6,722 bases of DNA, from the NCBI GenBank assembly GCA_026392555.1, contig JAPLBW010000175.1:1-6722 (forward strand). Reading direction: 5' to 3'. The notes under the pieces are model-generated. The model did no database searches, had not been told where the DNA came from, and saw nothing but the letters and a program-made list of their open reading frames with translations. The stretch is from Actinomycetota bacterium. GTDB taxonomy: Bacteria; Actinomycetota; Actinomycetes; UBA12327. Positions 1 to 5,972 of the stretch are shown piece by piece; the first letter of the stretch is position 1, and each line of letters starts with the position of its first letter. Position numbers and translations under genes: made by a program.

Positions 1-751
1 AGCCCTGACGCACATTTTCTTTGCCCAAGACTTTGGCAAACTGGAGCAGGAGGGAGCCTGAACCACAAGCTGGGTCGTAAACCTTGTTGACCTGGGTCTT
101 GCCGGAGACGGTGATGCGTGCCAGAAGCTCGGAGACTTCCTGCGGGGTGAAAAACTCGCCACCTGATTTGCCAGCACTTGATGCATACATGGTCATCAGG
201 TATTCGTAGGCATCACCGAAGGCGTCGATGGTGTTGTCAGCGAATTCGCCAAGTCCTAGATCACCCATGGCGTCAAGGAGCTTGACCAGTACTTCGTTGC
301 GCTTAATAACGGTGGCGCCTAGCTTGTTGCTGTTGATATCTAGGTCATCGAACAGGCCCTTGAGGTCGTATTCACTGGGGCTTCCGACGGCGGAGCCTTC
401 AATGTTGCGAAACACCCGGGCCAGGGTTTCGTTGAGGTTGTCATCACCCTTGGCACTTTTGCGAACATTAACGAACAGTTCACTGGGCAGGATGAAGAAG
501 CCCTTTTCCAGGACGGTTTCTTTGCGGCCAAATTCGGCTTCTTGGTCGGAGAGCTTGGTGTAGTCAAAATCCTTGATCCCGGCCTTGTGTTGGTGGCTGT
601 TGAGGTAGTCAGTCAGGTTCTCAGAGATGAACCGGTAGAACAGCATTCCAAGGACGTATTGCTTGAAGTCCCACCCATCCACGCTGCCTCGAAGGTCGTT
701 GGCAATGCGCCAAATGGTCTTGTGCAGTTCAGCGCGGTCCTGGTTGGCCAT
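1..751 (-). CDS. hsdM: Type I restriction-modification system DNA methyltransferase subunit HsdM (N-terminal part, truncated by window edge)
   Basis: About 250 codons are visible; the gene continues past position 1. The product is the modification subunit of a type I R-M complex (HsdM2S for methylation, with HsdR for cleavage), which transfers a methyl group from S-adenosylmethionine to adenine. Residues about 8-140 match the HsdM N-terminal helical domain (start MANQDRAELHKTIW, then VLGMLFYRFISENL). From about residue 155 the N6-adenine methylase domain begins, with GGEFFTPQEV before the SAM-binding motif I, DPACGSGS, at residues 226-233. The catalytic NPPF/Y motif would lie outside the window. 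The ATG at 751-749 is chosen because the protein begins exactly as HsdM proteins do and an AAGGGA element lies upstream. hsdS and hsdR would be expected to the left. The gene is on the island side of the tRNA-Asn scar at 1419-1456, which fits the mobile habit of R-M systems. Family assignment is firm; completeness cannot be judged. Confidence 0.95.
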   Translation of the reverse strand, partial: MANQDRAELHKTIWRIANDLRGSVDGWDFKQYVLGMLFYRFISENLTDYLNSHQHKAGIKDFDYTKLSDQEAEFGRKETVLEKGFFILPSELFVNVRKSAKGDDNLNETLARVFRNIEGSAVGSPSEYDLKGLFDDLDINSNKLGATVIKRNEVLVKLLDAMGDLGLGEFADNTIDAFGDAYEYLMTMYASSAGKSGGEFFTPQEVSELLARITVSGKTQVNKVYDPACGSGSLLLQFAKVLGKENVRQG

Positions 752-807
752 GGTGAAGAGATTTCCCTTGTTTGATGTCCCTAAAGAATAGTGGGAGGGG
801 GTGACCG

Positions 808-1278
808 TTAGTAGCCCAAATTTCCTATAGAGTTGCTAACTGCAATCCAGATGCTGATTGCGCCAATTGCACTCAGGATCGCAAGAATGAGGAGCCAAGC
901 TCCAATGGTTCGAATGCTTCTTAGGAGTTTCGTTTGCCTCAAGGTTCCGATGTGTATGGCTTCAAGGAAATCTTCTTGTTTCTCCATCGACTCGATGAAG
1001 GCCTCGTACATGAGTACTTCATAGCGTGAGTCGGATTTTTCATCCCAATCGTCGCCATCCCAGTAACGGGCTAGGGCTGGATTGTCTGGGCTTTCATACC
1101 AGCCAGGTTCGGTCGTTTCTACATCTTCCCAATCTTGGTCCCTCGCCCTTGGACTTGCATCTGTTTTGCCCGTTACTGGACTCACGTTTGCTGAGATGGA
1201 TGGGTAGCATTTAGGGCTAAATTTCAAGTGGTGCTCGTAACTGAATATCGCAGCGTCGCATACGACGCATCTCTCCAT
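808..1278 (-). CDS. Small DUF2510 protein with CxxC motif and C-terminal membrane helix, function unknown
   Basis: This is a 156-aa protein. Near the N-terminus is a Cys4-x-x-Cys7 pair followed by His16-His17 and Cys24, which could bind zinc (inference). Residues about 56-80 (EPGWYESPDNPALARYWDGD, then DW) match DUF2510, a short Trp/Tyr-rich module usually found in actinobacterial membrane proteins. Residues about 126-147 form one hydrophobic helix preceded by basic residues (KLLRSIR), so the N-terminal domains are probably cytoplasmic. An in-frame ATG at 1326 would give 172 aa, but the ATG at 1278 is preferred because GGGGGG (1285-1290) lies 6 nt upstream; the intermediate ATG at 1284 directly abuts that run. 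The gene lies 56 bp upstream of hsdM on the same strand and is the last gene before the tRNA-Asn scar. Part of it (841-1020) counts to about 47% GC, lower than the backbone genes, which agrees with transfer. No function is assigned; a link to the R-M system is only positional. Confidence 0.75.
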   Translation of the reverse strand: MERCVVCDAAIFSYEHHLKFSPKCYPSISANVSPVTGKTDASPRARDQDWEDVETTEPGWYESPDNPALARYWDGDDWDEKSDSRYEVLMYEAFIESMEKQEDFLEAIHIGTLRQTKLLRSIRTIGAWLLILAILSAIGAISIWIAVSNSIGNLGY

Positions 1279-1376
1279 TGACATCCCCCCATATTTGACA
1301 GCAACCCTGACAGCAACCAGAGTCACAAACTACCTGAACAGCCAACAACCCAGTTCCTGCCTGGGAAATAGACCCT

Positions 1377-1406
1377 TAGGTGGACATAGGCGAACAGTGG
1401 CGAACT
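1377..1406. repeat. Three imperfect tandem 10-mers next to the att junction
   Basis: Three consecutive decamers, TAGGTGGACA, TAGGCGAACA and GTGGCGAACT, share the pattern xxGGyGrACx with 10-bp phasing, about one helical turn. They end 12 bp before the preserved tRNA-Asn 3' fragment, on the side inferred to be the mobile element. Tyrosine integrases bind short direct repeats (arm-type sites) flanking the att core, so these are candidate arm sites. The repeat pattern is seen directly; the role is inference. Confidence 0.45.
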
Positions 1407-1418
1407 AAGCGCCTAAAC

Positions 1419-1456
1419 CCGGCAGGTTACTGGTTCGAGTCCAGTCGGGGGAGCCA
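1419..1456 (+). other. 3' fragment of tRNA-Asn: probable att junction at the end of an integrated element
   Basis: The 38 nt correspond to a tRNA-Asn from the 3' side of the anticodon stem (CCGGC, 1419-1423) through the variable loop (AGGTT), the complete T arm (ACTGG/TTCGAGT/CCAGT) and the 3' acceptor strand (CGGGGGA) to G73 and CCA. The preceding 38 nt give no D arm, no anticodon loop and no 5' acceptor strand (TCCCCCG would be required), so it is not a functional tRNA. When an element integrates at the 3' end of a tRNA gene it restores the gene at one end and leaves the displaced 3' end at the other. With this fragment on the plus strand, the element lies to the left (hsdM side) and the native chromosome begins to the right. 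The intact tRNA-Asn and the integrase gene would be outside the window. Confidence 0.8.
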
Positions 1457-1521
1457 CAGCCCAGTACTGAAGCCGATGTCGTGTGAAAGTGCATCAACTC
1501 CGATGGCTTATTGCCCACGCG
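1457..1521. other. Short gene-free spacer at the island/backbone junction
   Basis: This spacer lies between the tRNA-Asn 3' fragment and the convergent stop codon of the lipoprotein gene. I see no ORF, no convincing hairpin with a T tract, and no repeat. It is presumably the original downstream flank of the tRNA-Asn gene before insertion. Confidence 0.4.
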
Positions 1522-2025
1522 CTATTTTTTTGGCACGCCGAAGTTGCCGTTAGAGAGCAAATACCACACACCGTCAATGCGAACAAAGGTGCTCAAATAC
1601 GGAGTAGGCGACTTGGGATACTTCTTGCCATCAATAATCAAGTTTTGCCGGACTTGATAGGAGGTGGTCAAGGTGTCGCCGTACTGCAAGCCCGTCACTG
1701 GAGTGAACGTGTAGCTGGAAAAGTCGGGCAAGTTGCCGATGTAGTTCTCCTTGGTAATGCCGGTACCTGTGGTTCGTTGCTGCACGAAGTTGGGTGCCAA
1801 GAACTCCTGTAAGTCAACTTTGTCCTTCTGCCTCACATCCTCAAGCCAGCGTGTGACGAGCTTGGTGGCTTCGGCGTCGTTTCGGGTGGGTCGAGCCGTA
1901 GCTTGGGATGTGGTTTTCCCGCAACCAGCGACCGCGAGCAGGATGGATAGCGCCAGCGCGGTGACTAGGACCAGCCGCGCTGGGGTTGAGCCGATGGACA
2001 TGGACTTGCGGGTATGAGTTCGCAT
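1522..2025 (-). CDS. Secreted NTF2-like lipoprotein, function unknown
   Basis: This is a 167-aa protein. Residues 1-35 form a lipoprotein signal: a basic N-terminus (MRTHTRK), a hydrophobic stretch (ARLVLVTALALSILLAVAG) and a lipobox V-A-G-C with Cys35 as the predicted lipidation site. The mature protein should be tethered to the outer face of the membrane. After a Thr/Ser/Ala linker (about 37-47), residues 49-165 have the layout of NTF2/SnoaL-like domains: an N-terminal helix (DAEATKLVTRWLEDV), a loop segment (LQEFLAPNFVQQRTTG), then beta strands ending in a Trp-containing strand (VRIDGVWYLLSNGNF). Such domains often serve as accessory binding modules; no catalytic residues can be named. The first ATG is used, although no clear ribosome binding site precedes it, and Met9 would also leave an intact signal. 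It is divergent from the membrane protein at 2141 and is the first backbone gene to the right of the island scar. Confidence 0.8.
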   Translation of the reverse strand: MRTHTRKSMSIGSTPARLVLVTALALSILLAVAGCGKTTSQATARPTRNDAEATKLVTRWLEDVRQKDKVDLQEFLAPNFVQQRTTGTGITKENYIGNLPDFSSYTFTPVTGLQYGDTLTTSYQVRQNLIIDGKKYPKSPTPYLSTFVRIDGVWYLLSNGNFGVPKK

Positions 2026-2140
2026 AGGAAAGAGAGTAGGGGAGCACCGCCGCCTCGAGTGCTTACCCAGACTCTAAATGGGCCCAATCTTTGTGCCCTA
2101 GGTGCTGACGTGGGCCTCCTGTGATGTCTATTGTGAAGCG

Positions 2141-2929
2141 ATGATCACCGAGCCTTCGAGTGCAGCTGAGCTCAAGCCGTGGCAGCGCGTGAGCCGGGAG
2201 ATCGACCTTCCCGTGCCGACCGCCATTTGGGTGTTGACAGCGCATGTGCTCACGATCCTGGTTCCGCTTGTTCAGGTAGCAGTGGTTAATGAGCACTACA
2301 CCTACCTGAGCAACGTCCTAGATAAGCCGGAACTGCTGTACGTATCGGCGGGGTTGTTCATCGTGGCGAGTGTGTGTGAAAGCGCTCAGAATACGTTGGA
2401 TCGTTGGTATCTGACCGCAGTGCCGCCATCGCTATTGGACTTGCTGTTTAGCTCAATGATCGTCTACGGGCTGGCATTCCAAGTTTTGGCAGCCGTGGGC
2501 AACACCGCGTGGACATGGCCAGCAACCTTGGCCATCGCCACCTTGTTCCCGATCGCGTACCTGCTGGGCCTGCCGACACCACCCATCCAGGCCGTCCTTG
2601 GTTTAGCGGCGGGTGTGGTGATTTATCAAGCCTTAAATCAACCTGTTGTCTTCTTTTCCTTGGTGACCGTCTTTATGACCTTGTTCTTCCTGGACATCTT
2701 GCTCAAAACCAAACAACAAGTCATGCACGGATTTACCACGATCGTGAATGCGTTTAGCGTCGTCGCGCTGTGTGCGGGAATCATCTGGGCGGCCAACGAT
2801 GAGAAGGGCATGTCCTGGCCGGTGCTCGTTGGTGTCGCGATCGTGATCGTCGCCGGATTGCTGGGCCTTCGCCCACAACTGCTTAAACTTCCACCAACCC
2901 CACGCGAAAAAGAGCCCAACCCCTCGTAG
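2141..2929 (+). CDS. Polytopic membrane protein with about eight helices, family not recognised
   Basis: From the ATG at 2141 this is a 262-aa integral membrane protein. After a short hydrophilic N-terminus (MITEPSSAAELKPWQRVSRE), eight hydrophobic segments can be marked, for example AIWVLTAHVLTILVPLVQVA, LLYVSAGLFIVASV, LLDLLFSSMIVYGLAFQVLA, WPATLAIATLFPIAYLLGL, VLGLAAGVVIYQAL, PVVFFSLVTVFMTLFFLDIL, IVNAFSVVALCAGIIWA and VLVGVAIVIVAGLLGL. It ends in a short charged, proline-rich tail. I see no transporter signature, nucleotide-binding motif or catalytic residues. A GTG at 2102 in the same frame would add 13 residues (LTWASCDVYCEA) but has no ribosome binding site; the chosen ATG has only a weak GAAG element. 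The stop codon lies inside a strong terminator hairpin. It is divergent from the lipoprotein gene, with 115 bp between them. Function unknown. Confidence 0.8.
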   Translation: MITEPSSAAELKPWQRVSREIDLPVPTAIWVLTAHVLTILVPLVQVAVVNEHYTYLSNVLDKPELLYVSAGLFIVASVCESAQNTLDRWYLTAVPPSLLDLLFSSMIVYGLAFQVLAAVGNTAWTWPATLAIATLFPIAYLLGLPTPPIQAVLGLAAGVVIYQALNQPVVFFSLVTVFMTLFFLDILLKTKQQVMHGFTTIVNAFSVVALCAGIIWAANDEKGMSWPVLVGVAIVIVAGLLGLRPQLLKLPPTPREKEPNPS

Positions 2930-2942
2930 GGATTGGGCTCTT
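2910..2942. terminator. Bidirectional intrinsic terminator between convergent genes
   Basis: AAGAGCCCAA (2910-2919) pairs perfectly with TTGGGCTCTT (2933-2942). After a C/A mismatch, CCC pairs with GGG around the loop TCGTA. Read on the minus strand, the stem runs into a T tract (CTTTTTCG, complementary to 2905-2912), making a good terminator for the SRPBCC/DUF169 operon. On the plus strand it is followed by only a short T-rich TTGTTG. It overlaps the TAG stop (2927-2929) of the membrane-protein gene and lies 16 bp beyond the DUF169 stop. Confidence 0.85.
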
Positions 2943-2958
2943 GTTGAAGGCCTTGGAG

Positions 2959-4038
2959 TTAGTCCTTTTTCTTGCGACCAAATAGTTTCTTGAGTGGGTT
3001 CTTGCTGCCGCCTTCGCCGTCGGCTCCATCCATGCCACTGACACCAGCCTGGGCCATCTGTTCCTTGACGACTTCGCCGGTGATGCGGTCGTAACCATTT
3101 TGTGCAGCAAAGTCCTCCATGTTGCCCACCGCGAACTTGCGAACGAACTTGGGCGCCTTGGCAATCATGGCAACCGCGTCTTCGTCCCAGTCCATGGAGA
3201 CCTTTAGGCCAGCCTTGGCTGCGGCTTCGTCGCCGCTGGAGGTTTGACCGGCTGCGTACGCGGCTTCGCGGGCATCGGCTTTGGCTTCGCGCTCTTTCTT
3301 GCGATCCCAGTAGCTGGATTCTTCGGTGCGCGTGGCTTCGTACAAGCCCTTCACGTCGGGGGTAGCACCCAGGATGGAGATGAGGTTGTTGGCCCAGCGC
3401 GTTGGAACTATGACAAACATTTCGGTGGGCTTGAGCTTGTTGTTCATGCGGCCACCAAAGTCGCCGGTGGTCAAGATGACGTTCTCCTCAAAAAACGGAG
3501 TGACGAAGGCATCGGTGCAAAACGATGATCCCGCAGCAGCGCTAGGTTGCACCCCATCTTCCACGGCCCGTGCGGCCGCAATTTGCCCGGCAATAACTGG
3601 CTCGCATACCACGACGATCCACTCGATCTCTGCGCCGGCGGGAACCTTCTCCAATGGAGCCGCCCCCAAGCCCTTCATCGAACCAGTGGGCAGACGGAAC
3701 TTGCCACTGTTGACTGCCAAGCCTGCATGATCGGTGTAGGCCGGGATGAAGACAGGCAACAGGCGTCCGGAAGCAATCAATTCGTTGCCATCGTCAAAGC
3801 CGGTCAGGAATGATCCGTGCGAGCAGTCGTGGTTTTCGCTGTTCATGTGAACCGGTCGGTCCTCGTCGCGGGCAATGCGCAAGATCGCGCACGCATCTAC
3901 TCGCTCACTCGAGGTGTAGGCCGGGTGGATTTCGTCACGGAAGAGCGTGACAGCAACAGCCTGTCCACGAATCTTCCCCTTCAACACAGCAGCGATACCT
4001 GCGATGTCCAGCTGCGTTGAAGAGGTTGTTTGCGTCAT
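2959..4038 (-). CDS. DUF169 protein with C-terminal PCP_red domain
   Basis: This is a 359-aa, probably cytosolic protein with two recognisable parts. Residues about 10-225 resemble DUF169 (COG2043): GQAVAVTLFRDEI, then a conserved-type Cys50 (DACAILRIAR), Cys72 in NHDCSHGSFLTGF, and the later segment KPTEMFVIVPTRW. Residues about 283-333 match PCP_red, the small domain at the C-terminus of the dark-operative protochlorophyllide reductase BchB/ChlB (DWDEDAVAMIAKAPKFVRKF, then MEDFAAQNGYDRITGEVV). A charged, probably helical linker (about 237-265) joins them, and the tail is glycine-rich then strongly basic (KKLFGRKKKD). Four cysteines (50, 72, 145, 174) could bind a metal or cofactor, but this is inference. 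The ATG at 4038 overlaps the TAA of the upstream SRPBCC gene (TAATG), so translation is probably coupled. DUF169 has no firmly established biochemical role that I know of; a tetrapyrrole or redox-cofactor link is suggested only by the PCP_red domain. Confidence 0.8.
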   Translation of the reverse strand: MTQTTSSTQLDIAGIAAVLKGKIRGQAVAVTLFRDEIHPAYTSSERVDACAILRIARDEDRPVHMNSENHDCSHGSFLTGFDDGNELIASGRLLPVFIPAYTDHAGLAVNSGKFRLPTGSMKGLGAAPLEKVPAGAEIEWIVVVCEPVIAGQIAAARAVEDGVQPSAAAGSSFCTDAFVTPFFEENVILTTGDFGGRMNNKLKPTEMFVIVPTRWANNLISILGATPDVKGLYEATRTEESSYWDRKKEREAKADAREAAYAAGQTSSGDEAAAKAGLKVSMDWDEDAVAMIAKAPKFVRKFAVGNMEDFAAQNGYDRITGEVVKEQMAQAGVSGMDGADGEGGSKNPLKKLFGRKKKD

Positions 4039-4487
4039 TAGGACTCCACGACTTCCTTGAGCTTGTCCATGCTTTCAGAGATGCGAGGTGCGATCACTGA
4101 CTTGAAGATACCGGCAAACATCATGCCCATGGGGCCACCAGGCTTAGGCATGTCAATAACTTTGTCCACCTTGGTGCCATCACCCTCAGGGGTGAGGCTG
4201 AACGAGTTGATGTATTCCTCCCCGTCTTCAAGGCTGGACAGGGAGAACAATTCGTTGGCGTCGTTGGCGAGGACAGTGACTTCGTTGCGCTTGTCATCGC
4301 TGTCGCGGGAGACACCGTAGGAAGCAAACGTCGAACCAGCAGCAAAACTGGGGTCACTGACTTCTTCTACTCGGTAGGCAGTAGCCGACCACTTCGCGTG
4401 GTTGTTGACATCGCTAATGAAGGCAAAAACCTCGTCGGCGGGCTTGTTAACAACAACACTGAAAGTCTCGACAATGCGGTCAGCCAT
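4038..4487 (-). CDS. SRPBCC (START/polyketide-cyclase-like) family protein
   Basis: This is a 149-aa protein of the usual length for the single-domain SRPBCC superfamily, a helix-grip fold that encloses a hydrophobic ligand pocket. The family's typical opening is clear: an initial strand (ETFSVVVNKP) followed by ADEVFAFISDVNNHAKW. Further strands follow (EVTVLANDANELFSLSS, YINSFSLTPEGDGTKVDKVI), and a long C-terminal amphipathic helix (FKSVIAPRISESMDKLKEVV) would cover the pocket. The ligand cannot be told from sequence. The start is supported by GGAG 6-7 nt upstream of the ATG at 4487. It is the first gene of a two-gene operon, and its stop overlaps the DUF169 start by one base. A putative promoter lies about 40-65 bp upstream. 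The pairing suggests it may bind or carry a small molecule for the DUF169-PCP_red protein (inference). Confidence 0.88.
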   Translation of the reverse strand: MADRIVETFSVVVNKPADEVFAFISDVNNHAKWSATAYRVEEVSDPSFAAGSTFASYGVSRDSDDKRNEVTVLANDANELFSLSSLEDGEEYINSFSLTPEGDGTKVDKVIDMPKPGGPMGMMFAGIFKSVIAPRISESMDKLKEVVES

Positions 4488-4522
4488 GAATACTCCAAAT
4501 AAGAGGGGTTTATGTTCCTTAG

Positions 4523-4551
4523 ATTATCCTTGGCTGGCGCTTGGTTCGCCA
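4523..4551 (-). promoter_or_regulatory. Candidate sigma-70-type promoter for the SRPBCC/DUF169 operon
   Basis: On the minus strand, TGGCGA (complement of 4546-4551) and GATAAT (complement of 4523-4528) are separated by exactly 17 bp. The -10 matches the consensus at 5 of 6 positions and the -35 at 3 of 6. The -10 ends 35 bp before the ATG at 4487. Confidence 0.45.
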
Positions 4552-4590
4552 CCGAAAAACCCACTTCGTTAACCGGCTTTCAGGCCTGCA

Positions 4591-4611
4591 TTGACCAACC
4601 ACTAGGGTCAA
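4591..4611 (+). promoter_or_regulatory. Candidate tRNA promoter -10 overlapped by a palindrome
   Basis: TAGGGT at 4603-4608 fits the TANNNT form of an actinobacterial -10 and would start transcription a few bases before the tRNA at 4621; the -35 (around TTCAGG, 4579-4584) is poor. The -10 is covered by a perfect 6-bp inverted repeat, TTGACC (4591-4596) and GGTCAA (4606-4611), with a 9-bp spacer. This could be an operator, but a chance match is possible. Confidence 0.35.
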
Positions 4612-4620
4612 ATCCCGCTG

Positions 4621-4697
4621 GGGGAGGTAGCTCAGCCGGTCAGAGCAGCGGACTCATAATCCGTCGGTCGTGGGTTCGAGCCCCACCCTCCCCACCA
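4621..4697 (+). tRNA. tRNA with anticodon CAT (elongator Met or lysidine-type Ile2)
   Basis: The cloverleaf of 77 nt is complete. The acceptor stem pairs GGGGAGG with CCTCCCC without mismatch. The D arm is GCTC/GAGC, the anticodon stem GCGGA/TCCGT with loop CTCATAA (anticodon CAT), and the T arm GTGGG/TTCGAGC/CCCAC. A73 is followed by an encoded CCA. The anticodon stem lacks the three consecutive G-C pairs next to the loop that mark initiator tRNA, so it is either elongator tRNA-Met or a tRNA-Ile whose C34 is modified to lysidine by TilS. I cannot separate these by eye. It lies 66 bp upstream of the methionine synthase gene on the same strand. Confidence 0.95.
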
Positions 4698-4713
4698 TCG
4701 ATATCATTGTGTG

Positions 4714-4735
4714 CTTCGCGCCCAGCGCTGCGAAG
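4714..4735 (+). other. Hairpin between the tRNA and the methionine synthase gene
   Basis: CTTCGC (4714-4719) is the exact reverse complement of GCGAAG (4730-4735), with possible extra GC/GC pairing inside. No T tract follows, so it is not a normal intrinsic terminator. It may mark the tRNA 3' trailer or sit in the leader of the downstream gene. Confidence 0.4.
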
Positions 4736-4763
4736 TCGCGACGAGAGGTAGTAGAGGACAGAA

Positions 4764-5783
4764 GTGACACGCCTGTTTCCCAGCGCGATCGCTGGCAGTT
4801 TGCCCAAGCCCAGCTGGCTGGCTGAGGCGAACAAACTGTGGGCGCCCTGGCGGCTTGATGGCGTTGAACTTGAGCAGGCCCAGACCGATGCGACGCTCTT
4901 GTGGATCAAGCTGCAAGAGGATGCCGGTATTGACGTCGTCGGCGACGGCGAGCAAGCCCGGCAGCACTTCGTGCACGGATTCCTCGAACAGGTCGATGGC
5001 ATCGACACGGAAAATAAAGTGACGATGGGTATCCGGAACAACCGCTACGAGGCTCAGGTTCCCCAAGTCGTTGCACCGTTGATGCTCAAGGGGCGTGTGC
5101 ATCAACGTGAGGCAACCGCGATGGCCGCTCACACGGACCGGCGCACCAAGTTCACACTGCCAGGCCCTATGACCATCGTCGACACCATCGCTGATCGCTA
5201 CTACGGCGATCGCGTGGCTATGGCGATGGCCTTCGCCGATCTGTTAAATGCCGAAGCCCGTGGCTTGGAGGCTGACGGTATTGATGTCATCCAGTTCGAC
5301 GAGCCTGCGTTCAACGTTTACACCAGTGAAGTCGCTGAGTGGGGAATTGAGGCTTTGGAGCGAGCAACGCGCGGTTTGACTTGCACGACGGCCGTCCATA
5401 TCTGTTACGGCTACGGAATTGAAGCCAATGCCACGTGGAAACAAACGCTCGGCGATGAGTGGCGACAGTACGAAGAGGTTTTTCCCGCCATCAGTGCCAG
5501 CTCGATTGATCAGGTGAGTGTGGAGTTCTTCCGTTCCCAGGTTCCGCCGGAGCTGATGTCATTGCTCGTCGGTAAGGACGTCATGGTCGGGGTGATTGAC
5601 GTCGGTAGCGACGAAGTGGAGACGCCCGAGCAAGTCGCCCAGACCATTGAGATGGCTTCGAAGTATGTTCCTGTTGAGCACATCATCGCCGCGACCAACT
5701 GTGGGATGGCCCCCATGCATAGGGACGTGGCGGCAGCAAAGCTCGCAGCGCTGGGAGCCGGTGCCGCCCTGGCTCGCGGGTAG
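4764..5783 (+). CDS. mesD: Core-MetE methionine synthase, MesD-like
   Basis: This 339-aa protein corresponds to the C-terminal catalytic half of cobalamin-independent methionine synthase, with no N-terminal methyltetrahydrofolate-binding half (full MetE is about 750 aa). It should methylate homocysteine to methionine in the cytosol. Zinc ligands expected from MetE are all visible: His212 and Cys214 (VHICYGYG), Glu254 (VSVEFF) and Cys313 (TNCGMAP). The substrate-binding FDEPAFN motif is at 178-184, and GSLPKP at 11-16. Recalled MesD-type sequences share the opening (AGSLPKPSWLA), DGEQARQHFV, LPGPMT and HICYGYGI, so MesD is the best subtype guess. The GTG start at 4764 is favoured by GAGGA 6 nt upstream. 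Described MesD enzymes need the partner MesX (DUF1852) and oxygen; no MesX gene is in the window, so the methyl donor and partner are open. Catalytic residues look intact. The enzyme class is secure, the subtype probable. Confidence 0.88.
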   Translation: MTRLFPSAIAGSLPKPSWLAEANKLWAPWRLDGVELEQAQTDATLLWIKLQEDAGIDVVGDGEQARQHFVHGFLEQVDGIDTENKVTMGIRNNRYEAQVPQVVAPLMLKGRVHQREATAMAAHTDRRTKFTLPGPMTIVDTIADRYYGDRVAMAMAFADLLNAEARGLEADGIDVIQFDEPAFNVYTSEVAEWGIEALERATRGLTCTTAVHICYGYGIEANATWKQTLGDEWRQYEEVFPAISASSIDQVSVEFFRSQVPPELMSLLVGKDVMVGVIDVGSDEVETPEQVAQTIEMASKYVPVEHIIAATNCGMAPMHRDVAAAKLAALGAGAALARG

Positions 5784-5972
5784 AAAAACTTTACGATTGC
5801 TGGTGCGATCATCGCCTTCTTTAATTAGGCCAGATTGATGACTGCGCGTTTTCAGCCGCAGAGGATCAGCGCGATGGCAAAGGGCGGATCAACGTGATCG
5901 GCTGCTGACTATGATTAGCCACTACGCCTTCTAGTTTTGGCTGCCTAATCTTGGTCCGAAAGGAATACAAAG
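5784..5972. other. Gene-free spacer with repeated GATCA half-sites
   Basis: This 189-bp stretch separates the methionine synthase gene from the oxidoreductase gene and has no credible ORF. It contains GATCA-ACG-TGATC, a 13-bp perfect inverted repeat at 5887-5899, and a weaker copy, GATCA-GCG-CGATG, 23 bp earlier at 5864-5876. A TATGAT element at 5910-5915 may be a -10, without a good -35. The next gene may therefore have its own promoter and operator. No clear terminator follows the methionine synthase stop. Confidence 0.35.

Noticed and set aside
1279..1326. Longer start for the DUF2510 protein
   Set aside because: It would add 16 residues with no ribosome binding site, while GGGGGG sits at ideal distance from the ATG at 1278.
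1381..1456. A complete tRNA ending at 1456
   Set aside because: The bases where the 5' acceptor strand should be do not pair with CGGGGGA, and there is no D arm or anticodon stem 5' strand; only the 3' half is preserved.
2102..2140. GTG start for the membrane protein
   Set aside because: No ribosome binding site precedes it and the added residues are not typical of a membrane protein N-terminus; the ATG at 2141 is preferred, though its own site is weak.
2026..2140. Divergent promoters between lipoprotein and membrane protein genes
   Set aside because: Only poor -35/-10 pairs could be found on either strand, for example TTGGGC-16-TAAGCA on the minus strand, so no site is called.
4512..4751. 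Plus-strand open frame of 79 codons
   Set aside because: It reads straight through the tRNA at 4621-4697 and resembles no protein.
5784..5830. Possible terminator after the methionine synthase gene
   Set aside because: The self-complementary GCGATCATCGC leaves only about 3 bp once a real loop is allowed, and the T-rich stretch after it is interrupted.
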